Made by a program: the position numbers and the translations under genes. DNA of 34,069 bases from Mucilaginibacter sp. (GTDB taxonomy: Bacteria; Bacteroidota; Bacteroidia; Sphingobacteriales; Sphingobacteriaceae), in NCBI GenBank assembly GCA_028287895.1, contig JAQBOV010000014.1, positions 1-34,069 of the forward strand. The letters are read 5' to 3'. The notes under the pieces are model-generated. The model made no database searches. It saw only the letters and a list, made by a program, of their open reading frames with translations, and had not been told where the DNA came from. This document shows positions 17,168 through 25,449 of this stretch, piece by piece. Positions within the stretch are counted from its first letter, which is position 1. Every line of letters starts with the position of its first letter.

Positions 17168-17947
17168 ATGATACCAACCCTGAAACGTCTTTTTTTGCCG
17201 GCTATCCTGCTGGTTAACCTGAGCGCCTTCGCACAAACGACACCGGCTGTGTTTTCACTGGAAAGCTTTACACCAAAGATTACCGTGCAGGATGGCGCTA
17301 ACTGTTTTGCCTACGCCTCGGTTTATGTTACTTTAAGCACGCAGTATGCTTTTCAAAACCATGTCATGGCAGATTCCAGCCATGCTTTTTCATTTGGTTA
17401 CACAGACGGCATTATCGCACATTTAGGGCCGGATGCTGTAAAGCGGCTTGCCTGGCAGACTTATGGCGGAAATATTAATGATTATGGCAACCTTGATAAT
17501 GCCCTGTATATCCTGCAAACCTATGGAGCGTGTTTTTTCAATCGGTTTCCATATACCAAAGAAGCGGTGATCAATGCGCATTTCTCGACAGCATTAATGC
17601 AAACACCACCGGATATCAAAATAAAAAAGATCAGAGAGATCGTAACACCCGCCGTTTATAAGATGGCGGATACAATCCTGAACCGTGTTCGGATGGAAGT
17701 CGCAGGAGGCCATCCGGTTATCTGTGCCATTAAAGAAAAAACCGGCTTTTGTGATGAGCGCTTTATAAAACCAGCTAACTGGTCAATTGCACCTGCCTCC
17801 AACCATATCGTGACCATTGTGGGTTATGACGCAACTGCACGAACTCTGCGAATAAAAAATAATTTCAGCGAAGATTGTGTGTTTAGTGTACCACTTGACA
17901 AATTCTGCGCGGTTCTCAGTTGGGCCTATGTTTTGGATTTGCCATAA
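17168..17947 (+). CDS. Secreted papain-fold (C1-like) cysteine peptidase
   Basis: A 259-residue protein with a signal peptide (cleavage near SAFA-Q, about 22). VQDGANCFAYASVYV gives the papain pattern Gln41 (oxyanion hole) and Cys46, with Phe replacing the usual Trp. SNHIVTIVGYD supplies His213, and LRIKNNFSE supplies the Asn (231 or 232). The full catalytic set is therefore present. There is no obvious propeptide, and the length is close to a bare catalytic domain. It has no C-terminal type IX secretion domain, so it is probably periplasmic or surface-associated. It is co-transcribed with barrel-like and toxin-like proteins, which suggests processing of an operon partner or attack on a target. 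Confidence 0.84.
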   Translation: MIPTLKRLFLPAILLVNLSAFAQTTPAVFSLESFTPKITVQDGANCFAYASVYVTLSTQYAFQNHVMADSSHAFSFGYTDGIIAHLGPDAVKRLAWQTYGGNINDYGNLDNALYILQTYGACFFNRFPYTKEAVINAHFSTALMQTPPDIKIKKIREIVTPAVYKMADTILNRVRMEVAGGHPVICAIKEKTGFCDERFIKPANWSIAPASNHIVTIVGYDATARTLRIKNNFSEDCVFSVPLDKFCAVLSWAYVLDLP

Positions 17948-17960
17948 TTTTTATTAAGCC

Positions 17961-18950
17961 ATGATACTGAAGCAAAAATTATTATTATTCTCCTTATTTA
18001 TCGGCCATCTTTCTTTGGCCCAGGTAAGGTATACTGCAGATCCGGGTCAGGCTCCCTTTCAAATTGGCGCGTCTGCTAGACTTACGGTCGGCTTTGAATT
18101 CCGGGAACACCGGATCGCGCCGCCTGTTTACCGGCTGGCCGTCAATGGCGGTGTCATGTACACAATTGCCAGCGTTGTATCGCCCAGTTATAATTTGGAA
18201 ATCCAGATCTATAACGGGGGTCTCGGTTCCAGAGCCTATGGGAAATTAAGACACCAAACCACCGTGGATTTTATAAATGCATTTACCTTAACCGGCGGAA
18301 CGGATTATCTGCTCAAACAGGATCGGGTTGAACTGATCCCCGGAAACCGCGTTCCGTTATATTACTTCGCTGATTTTGTGTATCCGGCCCTGATCAACCC
18401 TTATCATTTTTCCGCATCATTTGGTACCAATCTGGTATTTTCGACAGACCATGGCAAGTCGGTGCAACGGATCGGGTTTATCAATCTACACCAGGGACGT
18501 TTCCAGTTCAGCTATTATAATGACGGTGGTTATGGGATGAACGAATTGCAGTTAGGCGACCACTATGACCGTTATTATACCGGAGGAGGTATTTTAAGCT
18601 ATTCACTAAACCCACAAAACCACTATATAAATCTTATCGAACTGGGATTCCATAAGTTCTCAGGCTTTACCGAAAATGCCTTCAATTTATCTAACCTGGC
18701 TGGTCTCTCTTTTGTAAACTACAAAGACAGCACACAACAGTACTATAATAAAGGATGTTATAGTTTGCATCTGGCCAACCTGAATACCGGCTTCGGCTTG
18801 ACTCTCAAAAGAGAAAATGATTACGCCAATGATTTTCAGAGCCTGATCCATTACGTAATTTATGACGCCTATCACCAAATGCCATATCCTGCCAGTTATT
18901 CTATTAATGCTGATTTTAGCTCCGCCCGTCAACAATTTAATCTGAAATGA
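17961..18950 (+). CDS. Exported protein resembling polymorphic toxin type 23
   Basis: A 329-residue protein with a signal peptide ending at LSLA-Q (about 20). The mature protein is rich in beta strands. It contains GSRAYGKLRHQTTVDFINAF, PLYYFADFVYPALINPYH, and later FQFSYYNDGGYG followed by DHYDRYYTGGGILSY. The YNDG and DRYYTGG pair recalls the ND/DxxxTG signature of Bacteroidota polymorphic toxin type 23, a predicted toxin domain. This match is from memory and uncertain; a plain outer-membrane protein is the alternative. It starts 13 nt after the peptidase, and its stop overlaps the start of the next gene by 4 nt (ATGA), which couples their translation. Confidence 0.62.
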   Translation: MILKQKLLLFSLFIGHLSLAQVRYTADPGQAPFQIGASARLTVGFEFREHRIAPPVYRLAVNGGVMYTIASVVSPSYNLEIQIYNGGLGSRAYGKLRHQTTVDFINAFTLTGGTDYLLKQDRVELIPGNRVPLYYFADFVYPALINPYHFSASFGTNLVFSTDHGKSVQRIGFINLHQGRFQFSYYNDGGYGMNELQLGDHYDRYYTGGGILSYSLNPQNHYINLIELGFHKFSGFTENAFNLSNLAGLSFVNYKDSTQQYYNKGCYSLHLANLNTGFGLTLKRENDYANDFQSLIHYVIYDAYHQMPYPASYSINADFSSARQQFNLK

Positions 18951-19762
18951 AAAAGTTAATTATACTGGTACTTGTTTGTTCGGCGTTCACTGGATGCCAT
19001 TTCCGTAGATTTTATTCTATGATGGAAGGCCGCCCTCATGCAGCTGATTATAAATTGGACAGCCTGATGCTCGATTCCAGCTATCAGTTGTATGTCCGGC
19101 AGATCGGAAAGCCTAAGGGCGATTTTGCTCTAAGTCGAAATAACATGGAAGAAACAAGCGGTACAGATCAGGAAAGAATAGAACTGCAATATCTCCTTCT
19201 CTCGGCAAAACAAAAAAAGGTGATCTATCTGACCACCATACCGCCGCTGCACACAGGTGACGATATACACCGCTGGATCTACGATGAGCCACTTTATGAG
19301 AATACCAATTATGTCAATATATGGGTATTAAATCTGTTTTTTATCGGTGCTTATGACGAGTCCGCTCAAACCTTTACTTTTCAGAAGAAAGACGGTCAAT
19401 CCAGCGACACCTGGACAGTATTAGTGGATAAGAATAGTTCTCTGCTGACAGTTGTAAATATGACCGATCCAAAACGGTCGCAGCTTCAGCATGTGGATAG
19501 CGCCGATCCCCGAAAAGTGCTTGAGCTGTCTATAAAATTTTACAAGCAAAAAGATTTTCATCTCGGTTATGACGGAAATTGGCTGGACAGCAATTTTTCA
19601 ACAGGGACAGAACTGACCGGCAACCGTTTGGCTTTATATTATGCTAATGACAACGGAGATAATGATATTTTTTTCCATGTGGGCAAACAACCTGGAAACA
19701 ATCATAACTTTGAGGATTTGTGGGTGCATTTTTACGATATTAGAATCAGGTACCAGCCATAA
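18947..19762 (+). CDS. Lipoprotein of unknown function, possible immunity protein
   Basis: A 271-residue protein with a lipoprotein signal. The lipobox is AFTGC with Cys17, followed by HFRRF without an Asp at +2. The mature part, about 250 residues, has charged loops and aromatic strands (NYVNIWVLNLFFIGAYD, WTVLVDKNSSLLTVV) and ends with DLWVHFYDIRIRYQP. No known domain is recognised. Its start overlaps the preceding stop by 4 nt. An exported toxin-like protein coupled to a membrane-anchored lipoprotein is a common arrangement for effector and periplasmic immunity pairs, but nothing in the sequence proves this. Confidence 0.75.
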   Translation: MKKLIILVLVCSAFTGCHFRRFYSMMEGRPHAADYKLDSLMLDSSYQLYVRQIGKPKGDFALSRNNMEETSGTDQERIELQYLLLSAKQKKVIYLTTIPPLHTGDDIHRWIYDEPLYENTNYVNIWVLNLFFIGAYDESAQTFTFQKKDGQSSDTWTVLVDKNSSLLTVVNMTDPKRSQLQHVDSADPRKVLELSIKFYKQKDFHLGYDGNWLDSNFSTGTELTGNRLALYYANDNGDNDIFFHVGKQPGNNHNFEDLWVHFYDIRIRYQP

Positions 19763-19971
19763 TAAGTTCACCATAACTATTTCTAAAGGGAAATGCATTT
19801 GATGCTGATTCAAGGAATTTAAATTGGATATTGATCTGTGCATCCAGAAGACCATTATCGATTGACTATCAAGCGTTCTTTGTTTTGAATAATATTTTCG
19901 CGCTTCCAATTGCGAGAATTACAGGGAGTTATACAATTACCTGCATAATCCTCATAGGCCCTTATAGGTAA

Positions 19972-20643
19972 TCACAATTTATCAAGTATTCTCAGCCAGT
20001 CTTGTTTTTGGAGTTCCAGCTTACGGTTACGATTCGCCCCTGAGCTGCCGCAGTGGTACATTGGAAACAAGTAAAGTCCGGAATCCAAATTTAAAGGTGA
20101 CCCTGAGACAAACTCTTTTAAAGTGTGATATTGAGGCTTGATCTTGAAAATTGAAAGTACGGCTCTTAACGGAACCGTACCCAATGTGATTATAATACGT
20201 GGTTTAACTATGCTGATCAGCGGCGCTGTAAACTCCTCAGCGATTTCGTTAATAAGCTTCTGATTTAGAATCCTGTTAAGGTCTCCCTGCATTTGTCCGG
20301 TTCGTAGAAAGGGAATGATATTGGTGAAATGGACACGACCGCTGCTTCCGGGCATTTCCGGGCTGCCTATATTGATATTGACCACTTCAAATAACCGGAT
20401 AAGATTACGGCATGTTGGATTCAGAGAATTGTCTTTCCCATTGTTTTTTCTGTAATAATCTACCCCTCCCCAGTCCTGGCCAATTACTAAAATCTCAGCA
20501 GGAATACTATTCTGCCATTTTGCCCATGGTTCCAAATAGCTGTCACTATCGAATTTGCCATGATCATAGCAGGACGGATTGATTAAACCTGGAATTTGAA
20601 GGTTATAATTTTTTCTTTTGAGTACCAGTTCCGGATACGTCAT
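19972..20643 (-). CDS. Uracil-DNA-glycosylase superfamily protein
   Basis: A 223-residue protein with the UDG fold pattern. EILVIGQDWGG (50-60) corresponds to motif A, the water-activating and uracil-binding loop. VHFTNIIPFLRTGQ (104-117) is the conserved N-containing strand. KPRIIITLGTVPLRAV is the central strand, and PMYHCGSSGANRNRKLELQ (194-212) is the motif B loop with His197. Normal members excise uracil or related bases. The Cys after His in motif B differs from the common HPS, so the target may not be uracil. It is the last gene of the minus-strand defence operon, starting 10 nt after the small gene. An in-frame continuation follows its TGA stop. Confidence 0.8.
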   Translation of the reverse strand: MTYPELVLKRKNYNLQIPGLINPSCYDHGKFDSDSYLEPWAKWQNSIPAEILVIGQDWGGVDYYRKNNGKDNSLNPTCRNLIRLFEVVNINIGSPEMPGSSGRVHFTNIIPFLRTGQMQGDLNRILNQKLINEIAEEFTAPLISIVKPRIIITLGTVPLRAVLSIFKIKPQYHTLKEFVSGSPLNLDSGLYLFPMYHCGSSGANRNRKLELQKQDWLRILDKL

Positions 20644-20653
20644 TTATTTATAT

Positions 20654-20899
20654 TTAGTCACCCAGCACCGCGATTTCATCAAACTTAGCTTTAAAACCTT
20701 CCCTTCCCCGGTAGTTCAATATCACTTTCAGCACCTCAATGCGTTTATAATTGCTTACAAGCGAGAGTTCCTCCCGGTGATTTTTTGGTGTTATTCTGGC
20801 AAGTGCTTCCGTAGATCTGTTGATTTCACGTTCAATTTTTTCTGCCGGCATCGTGGTAAAATCATCAAGTGCAACATTTGGAAAACGGTACTTTTTCAT
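20654..20899 (-). CDS. Small protein of unknown function between ART and UDG genes
   Basis: An 81-residue highly charged protein, predicted mostly helical in its middle (AEKIEREINRSTEALARI). It has no recognised domain, no signal peptide and no cysteine cluster. The gene is tightly packed: it starts 14 nt after the ADP-ribosyltransferase stop and ends 10 nt before the UDG start. Position and size suit an antitoxin, adaptor or immunity partner for the ADP-ribosyltransferase, but this rests on context alone. Confidence 0.7.
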   Translation of the reverse strand: MKKYRFPNVALDDFTTMPAEKIEREINRSTEALARITPKNHREELSLVSNYKRIEVLKVILNYRGREGFKAKFDEIAVLGD

Positions 20900-20913
20900 T
20901 TTTCAGCAGCAAA

Positions 20914-21531
20914 TTAATTGAGGATATCTGATTGCACCTCTTCTGAACTATTTATAGCACTATTATTTAAGGCCAAATCGATCACCCGGATTTGTTCAAA
21001 GCCTTTAGCGAGATCAGGGTCCATGATATGTCGGATTATTGCCGGATCCGAATGGATCTTATCTGAGGTTATAGTAAATTCCTGATATCTTCCCAACAAC
21101 ATTTCCTTTTCCAAACCACTTGTGGTATCGTTTTCGAGCGACGCTATCCCGGAGCCTGCCGGACATTCTATTCGCAGTAATACGGGTGTCGTATCCTGTG
21201 GAATTCCTCTATAGTGCTCTTTAACACTCTCTTTATCCGTACTGGTTGAAATAAAAGCCGGACTGAGAAATTTCCCATCGCTTATAAAAGGGTCAACAAA
21301 ATCTATCGATGTGGCTCTGAATAGCTGAATTTCCTCTACAATTAGATTGAGTTTGATAATGTCATCAAGAATGTCGCATGCTTCCTGCCATTCAGCTGCC
21401 ATATGCCCTTTCATCAGCATGCCATTGAGATGAGTGGCAAATTCAATCGACCCGAAAAACGGATCATTGCTTTTATAATGATTAAAATATAGTTTTTGTT
21501 TTCCGGTCAGTGAGGTATAAAAATTGTTCAT
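20914..21531 (-). CDS. ADP-ribosyltransferase (R-STS-ExE type)
   Basis: A 205-residue protein. The three ADP-ribosyltransferase motifs appear in order and spacing: an aromatic-Arg strand QLFRATS (Arg72), FISTSTD (Ser95-Thr96-Ser97), and GLEKEMLLGR with the ExE pair Glu141 and Glu143. This is the clostridial-toxin-like ART exoenzyme arrangement, which transfers ADP-ribose from NAD+ to protein or nucleic acid; the ExE form usually modifies Arg. There is no signal peptide, so it should act inside the cell. It is embedded in an operon of DUF262 and glycosylase genes, so it is more likely a defence effector than a secreted toxin. The target is unknown. The N-terminal 65 residues are helical. Confidence 0.82.
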   Translation of the reverse strand: MNNFYTSLTGKQKLYFNHYKSNDPFFGSIEFATHLNGMLMKGHMAAEWQEACDILDDIIKLNLIVEEIQLFRATSIDFVDPFISDGKFLSPAFISTSTDKESVKEHYRGIPQDTTPVLLRIECPAGSGIASLENDTTSGLEKEMLLGRYQEFTITSDKIHSDPAIIRHIMDPDLAKGFEQIRVIDLALNNSAINSSEEVQSDILN

Positions 21532-21546
21532 TAATATATTTATAGT

Positions 21547-23637
21547 TTAGGTTTTCTTTTTTACAGTCTTTGGGAGAAGTGTAGAGAGTTCATTTTGTCC
21601 GTGCCCACGCATGTTTCCCTGTGTATTTAAAAATTTCGGAGATTGCTTAAAAATTTTGTCTTTGCCATCCCAGTCTCTTAAAGCAATATTACCGCCTCTT
21701 TCCCACATTGTAATTTTTAACCGGAAAGCATACCATTTCAGCTGCTCATGAAGATCCATATCACCCAGTGCCTTAGTATCATCGTCAATAACTTCTGATA
21801 ACCAGTCATCAAGTGATTTCCCGGGTTCATTTAACCAAAGTTTAAAGAATGTTTTAAAGGCTTTTTTATCGCCGTCAAAGTCTCGTACAATTCTTCGCCA
21901 GCTATTAAAACAAAGGTTTTGATAATAATCCGGCGACTGTACCTCCCAAAATTTCCCGTAAAATATCAGAAGGGTCTGAAGTTTCTCCAAGTTCGTTTTA
22001 TTGGTTTTTATAGGGAAAAGCTCATAGAACCTTGTCCGTATATTTTTCAGACGCTTCATGGCCGGTTTACCATTGTAATTGACCAGGTGAGAGCTATTAA
22101 CATTAGAAAGATCGCGGCCGTCAATATTGTGGGGATGATCCTCGATCTCCCAAATCAGCGCTTCATAATCCCTCACTTCCTCCTCCGGAATAGATTTAAG
22201 CCACTGGTGTTTCTGTTGTTCCTCGGTTAAACTATTTCCAGAACTGTCATCACTATCTTCATCAAGTGTATTCAGTCCCCAAATCCCGTCAGTGGTTATT
22301 TCTTTTACCTTGTCTCTTATGCCATTAACCGACCTGTTATTATTATGGTAACGGATATAATAGAAACGGATCACCCTGAAGATTTCATCCTCATTTTTTG
22401 TCTTCAGGCTAGCTATATAATGCAGTACCGACCATAAAAAAACCATTCTGTTTCGTTCAAGGCTACGACCGGAGTCCATATAATCAGCGAACCAGTTTAT
22501 AGTTTGGGAATTCAGAATGTTCCAAATTAATTCGATGCATTTGTCCAGCCAGCCTGAATATGCGTATTTTTCGCCAAACGTCTCTTTATGTTTTAAAATA
22601 TACTCAAGCGCACGGATGTATTTTTTGATTCGCGGAAATGAAAGGGCTGCTTTAAGGTGAGGGTAACTGATATTTTTTTCTCCACCTTTTTCTTTATCAT
22701 TAAACTCTTCCGGTTTATAAAACTCTTTTATTCCGTTTAAATAATTATCAAGGCCTGCAATACATTTCAGAAATTCATTAAAACCTTTATCCGCATTTTC
22801 ATTACCCCTCCTGTTTCGCCAGAACAGATCCTGCCAGTTTTCCCAAAGAACGCCGCTTTCATTTTTCAGTGCTGCCGGGAGAGCGCCTAAAAGGTCGGCC
22901 TTGAGATTTTCATTGCTTTGCATTTGCTCACCCCGCGCATTCATGTAGATATACAATTCTTCTCCCTGTTCGCTGATATTTGTATCGAAATACCAGAACT
23001 CAACATGCTCCTGAATGTATTCCAGCAGAACGGTTTCGTCTAATTCAAAATCATCAAAGAAAGCTTCTATTACCGAATAATTTTCAATGACGGAACCAAT
23101 GGTCTGATCATGCAGGTAATCGCGGTGAAACCAGACTTCGTCAGTAACATCCTTCGTACCTTTCAGAATTGCCTTTACAAATTGTTCAATAAAACCATGA
23201 GCAGCCTCCCTTACCCGGTAATCAAGCTTCAAACGATTTTCATTTTGATAGAACTCCCTGAATTCTTTTTGCAGGCCATTACGGTGCATCAGGGCAAGAA
23301 TGACCAGATAAATGGTTGTAACACGCTGCTGTCCATCGATCAGGAAATATTTACCGGCATACTCGTGATCGGTATAGGCGTAAATAAAACCAATATTGGA
23401 AGCAAAAGCCCGGCTGCGGTGAAATTCAAAAAACTCCGCTCGTAATTCTTCATCTATAGTTTCGGGAAGATCAAGTTCGGAATCATTATAATTTCCGAAA
23501 TCTGTGACAATTGAATTCAGCAAACCATTTACCTGCTCCTCGCCCCAAACGTAATCACGCTGAATTTCGGGAACGATGATCTGTTCAATGTACCGGTTAT
23601 TAAATAGGTCACGGATATTATATTTCCCTGTCTTCAT
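21547..23637 (-). CDS. DUF262 family protein without a recognisable nuclease motif
   Basis: A 696-residue protein. The N-terminal DUF262 domain (ParB-like fold) shows IVPEIQRDYVW (21-31) and LIDGQQRVTTIY (99-110), the DGQQR motif seen in GmrS, SspE and related restriction proteins and linked to NTP use. The long middle and C-terminal parts contain IEDHPHNIDGRDL at about residue 485, a non-catalytic-looking signature common in large DUF262 proteins. I find no LEHIxPQ nuclease motif. The gene starts 20 nt inside the end of the upstream DUF262-DUF1524 gene, implying coupled translation and probably a complex. The ART gene starts 15 nt after its stop. Confidence 0.86.
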   Translation of the reverse strand: MKTGKYNIRDLFNNRYIEQIIVPEIQRDYVWGEEQVNGLLNSIVTDFGNYNDSELDLPETIDEELRAEFFEFHRSRAFASNIGFIYAYTDHEYAGKYFLIDGQQRVTTIYLVILALMHRNGLQKEFREFYQNENRLKLDYRVREAAHGFIEQFVKAILKGTKDVTDEVWFHRDYLHDQTIGSVIENYSVIEAFFDDFELDETVLLEYIQEHVEFWYFDTNISEQGEELYIYMNARGEQMQSNENLKADLLGALPAALKNESGVLWENWQDLFWRNRRGNENADKGFNEFLKCIAGLDNYLNGIKEFYKPEEFNDKEKGGEKNISYPHLKAALSFPRIKKYIRALEYILKHKETFGEKYAYSGWLDKCIELIWNILNSQTINWFADYMDSGRSLERNRMVFLWSVLHYIASLKTKNEDEIFRVIRFYYIRYHNNNRSVNGIRDKVKEITTDGIWGLNTLDEDSDDSSGNSLTEEQQKHQWLKSIPEEEVRDYEALIWEIEDHPHNIDGRDLSNVNSSHLVNYNGKPAMKRLKNIRTRFYELFPIKTNKTNLEKLQTLLIFYGKFWEVQSPDYYQNLCFNSWRRIVRDFDGDKKAFKTFFKLWLNEPGKSLDDWLSEVIDDDTKALGDMDLHEQLKWYAFRLKITMWERGGNIALRDWDGKDKIFKQSPKFLNTQGNMRGHGQNELSTLLPKTVKKKT

Positions 23638-25405
23638 TCTTTAGTTCGTCTTTGATCTCATCGATCCTTGTTTGTATAGATTCAGTGTGCTGTTCAATAT
23701 TCTTTTTTGTCCAATGCAATAAGTTACCTGGATCATCGGCAATAACCATTTTGCTGAAAACTTCAAAAGTGTGGCGGGGAACAAAGCTGCCCTCGCTGAT
23801 CAGGTTGAGAATGTTCGTGCGTTTATCATTGAAAAAACCACAGCCGTTAGATGCATTATCCTCACTGGTCAGCAAACAAATATTGCCAATTGAATTTAAA
23901 AACGGCTCTTTGCCCAACGCTTCATAGTAAAGTTGCTTCTGATCTTCAGTCCGCTCTTTCTTTTGAAGCACCTTCCTGATTTTATCGGTAGCTGAATCCC
24001 CGAGCATTTCAATGATCCTGTCTTTATCTTCCTGGTTAAGTTTCTTTTTTTTGCCCTCAGGGCTTTGCGGAAAGATATGTTCAAGTGACCATAGCTCATC
24101 GATGTAGGTATGAAAGTCGAATCGCACAGTTCTTCCCTTTAAAAAGACACTCATAGCCAGCAAAATATGATGGATGTCGTTATCATCAAGATGGTAATAC
24201 AGATCCTTGGCGGCCTTTTGCGGGAGCAGGCGCACAACCTCTCTTAAAAGATATTTCCTGAAGACTTTCTTTTTGGATTTGAAGCCTTTTAACAATAGCT
24301 GGTTCCTTTTACTGCTGTTACCTTTGGCAAAAAAACAAAAACCAAGTAAATTATAATCACTTGTTTCATCGAACCAGTCATGAAGGCTTGCTGCATACTC
24401 TCTTATGCGTTCGAAGGTTTCAGAAACATTTCCAAGCTTGTGAAAGAAATTAAACATCGGATAATCCTTCTCCGTCATCGTTTGATCGAGCTTATTGTCC
24501 GGAGACTCAAAACTATTAGCCACCAATTTTAAAAGGCCATGAATGCCACTGGTATCAGGAAAAAAAAATGACTTCACTTCCGGCACCGCAGTCCAGCGGG
24601 ATAGTTCGTCCCATTGCCTGCCAATGACCATCCTGAATTCAAGCATTTCCCGGTAAGTCATTCCGGAACTTTTCTGAAGGTGTTCCCTGCTCACACGGGT
24701 GATCAGAAGCCCTTTGATCAGTTCAGCCTCTGTAAGAGCGACCTTATTGCTGTTGAGATTGCTGAAGACTTTTTCGCTTACAACATGACGGTCAACGACG
24801 TTAACTATAATTTTTACGCCATTTAAAATGAATTCATAAAAGGCTTTTAACTCGTCTTCACTAATTGCGCCGATAAAAGTATTTATGCGTTTCGCCGCAC
24901 TATAAATATAAAAAACGTCCTGATTATTTATAGGTTCATCCAGCATCAAACCTTTATCCTGGTCCCAGGGCGTGTTCAGCAATTCTGACAAATTCTCCCT
25001 ATTGTAAATATGATCGTTAAAAAACGAACCCCGGATGGCATATTCCAGCTTATTCTCCGCCAGATTTTCTATATCAAGGATCAGTGAATAAACCGAGATA
25101 AGCAGGGACAGCGTAGTCAGTCTTTGCTGTCCGTCGATAACTTCGAGGTGCCTTGACTTTTCATTTTTTTTAAGCGTAATATACTGCAGGTAATATTCTT
25201 TATGGCCCTGTGACCGAAACGTTGAATATGCTTCTTCCAAATCATTTAAAAGGATAGTCACAGCTCCGTGCGGATCGGAGGACCATTTGTAACCCCGTTG
25301 GTACGCCGGGATATGATAGTTATAAATGTGACCGGAAGAGCCACTGGTCTTCGTCAGATATTCGCTGAATATATTCTTTACGGAAAAAACCAGTTCAGAA
25401 TTCAT
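23618..25405 (-). CDS. DUF262-DUF1524 restriction endonuclease-like protein
   Basis: A 595-residue protein. The N-terminal DUF262 domain has IPAYQRGYKW (32-41) and EVIDGQQRLTTLS (88-100). The C-terminal DUF1524 nuclease domain of the His-Me finger type has LWSLEHIFPQS with His443, then NSIGNICLL at about 503-511 and a following N/H-rich loop. This domain pair is that of type IV GmrSD enzymes, which cut modified phage DNA, and of SspE, which senses DNA phosphorothioate and nicks DNA. A dnd locus lies a few kb away, so a phosphorothioate-linked role is plausible but not shown. It overlaps the second DUF262 gene by 20 nt. Confidence 0.9.
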   Translation of the reverse strand: MNSELVFSVKNIFSEYLTKTSGSSGHIYNYHIPAYQRGYKWSSDPHGAVTILLNDLEEAYSTFRSQGHKEYYLQYITLKKNEKSRHLEVIDGQQRLTTLSLLISVYSLILDIENLAENKLEYAIRGSFFNDHIYNRENLSELLNTPWDQDKGLMLDEPINNQDVFYIYSAAKRINTFIGAISEDELKAFYEFILNGVKIIVNVVDRHVVSEKVFSNLNSNKVALTEAELIKGLLITRVSREHLQKSSGMTYREMLEFRMVIGRQWDELSRWTAVPEVKSFFFPDTSGIHGLLKLVANSFESPDNKLDQTMTEKDYPMFNFFHKLGNVSETFERIREYAASLHDWFDETSDYNLLGFCFFAKGNSSKRNQLLLKGFKSKKKVFRKYLLREVVRLLPQKAAKDLYYHLDDNDIHHILLAMSVFLKGRTVRFDFHTYIDELWSLEHIFPQSPEGKKKKLNQEDKDRIIEMLGDSATDKIRKVLQKKERTEDQKQLYYEALGKEPFLNSIGNICLLTSEDNASNGCGFFNDKRTNILNLISEGSFVPRHTFEVFSKMVIADDPGNLLHWTKKNIEQHTESIQTRIDEIKDELKNEDREI

Positions 25406-25449
25406 AAGTGATAAAAAGGTGGGTGCTAAGATAGTGCGGAAAACGATAG

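Noticed and set aside
19763..19971. Small RNA or attachment site between the convergent lipoprotein and UDG genes
   Set aside because: No tRNA fragment, direct repeat pair or stable hairpin is visible; the defence island has no recombinase here.
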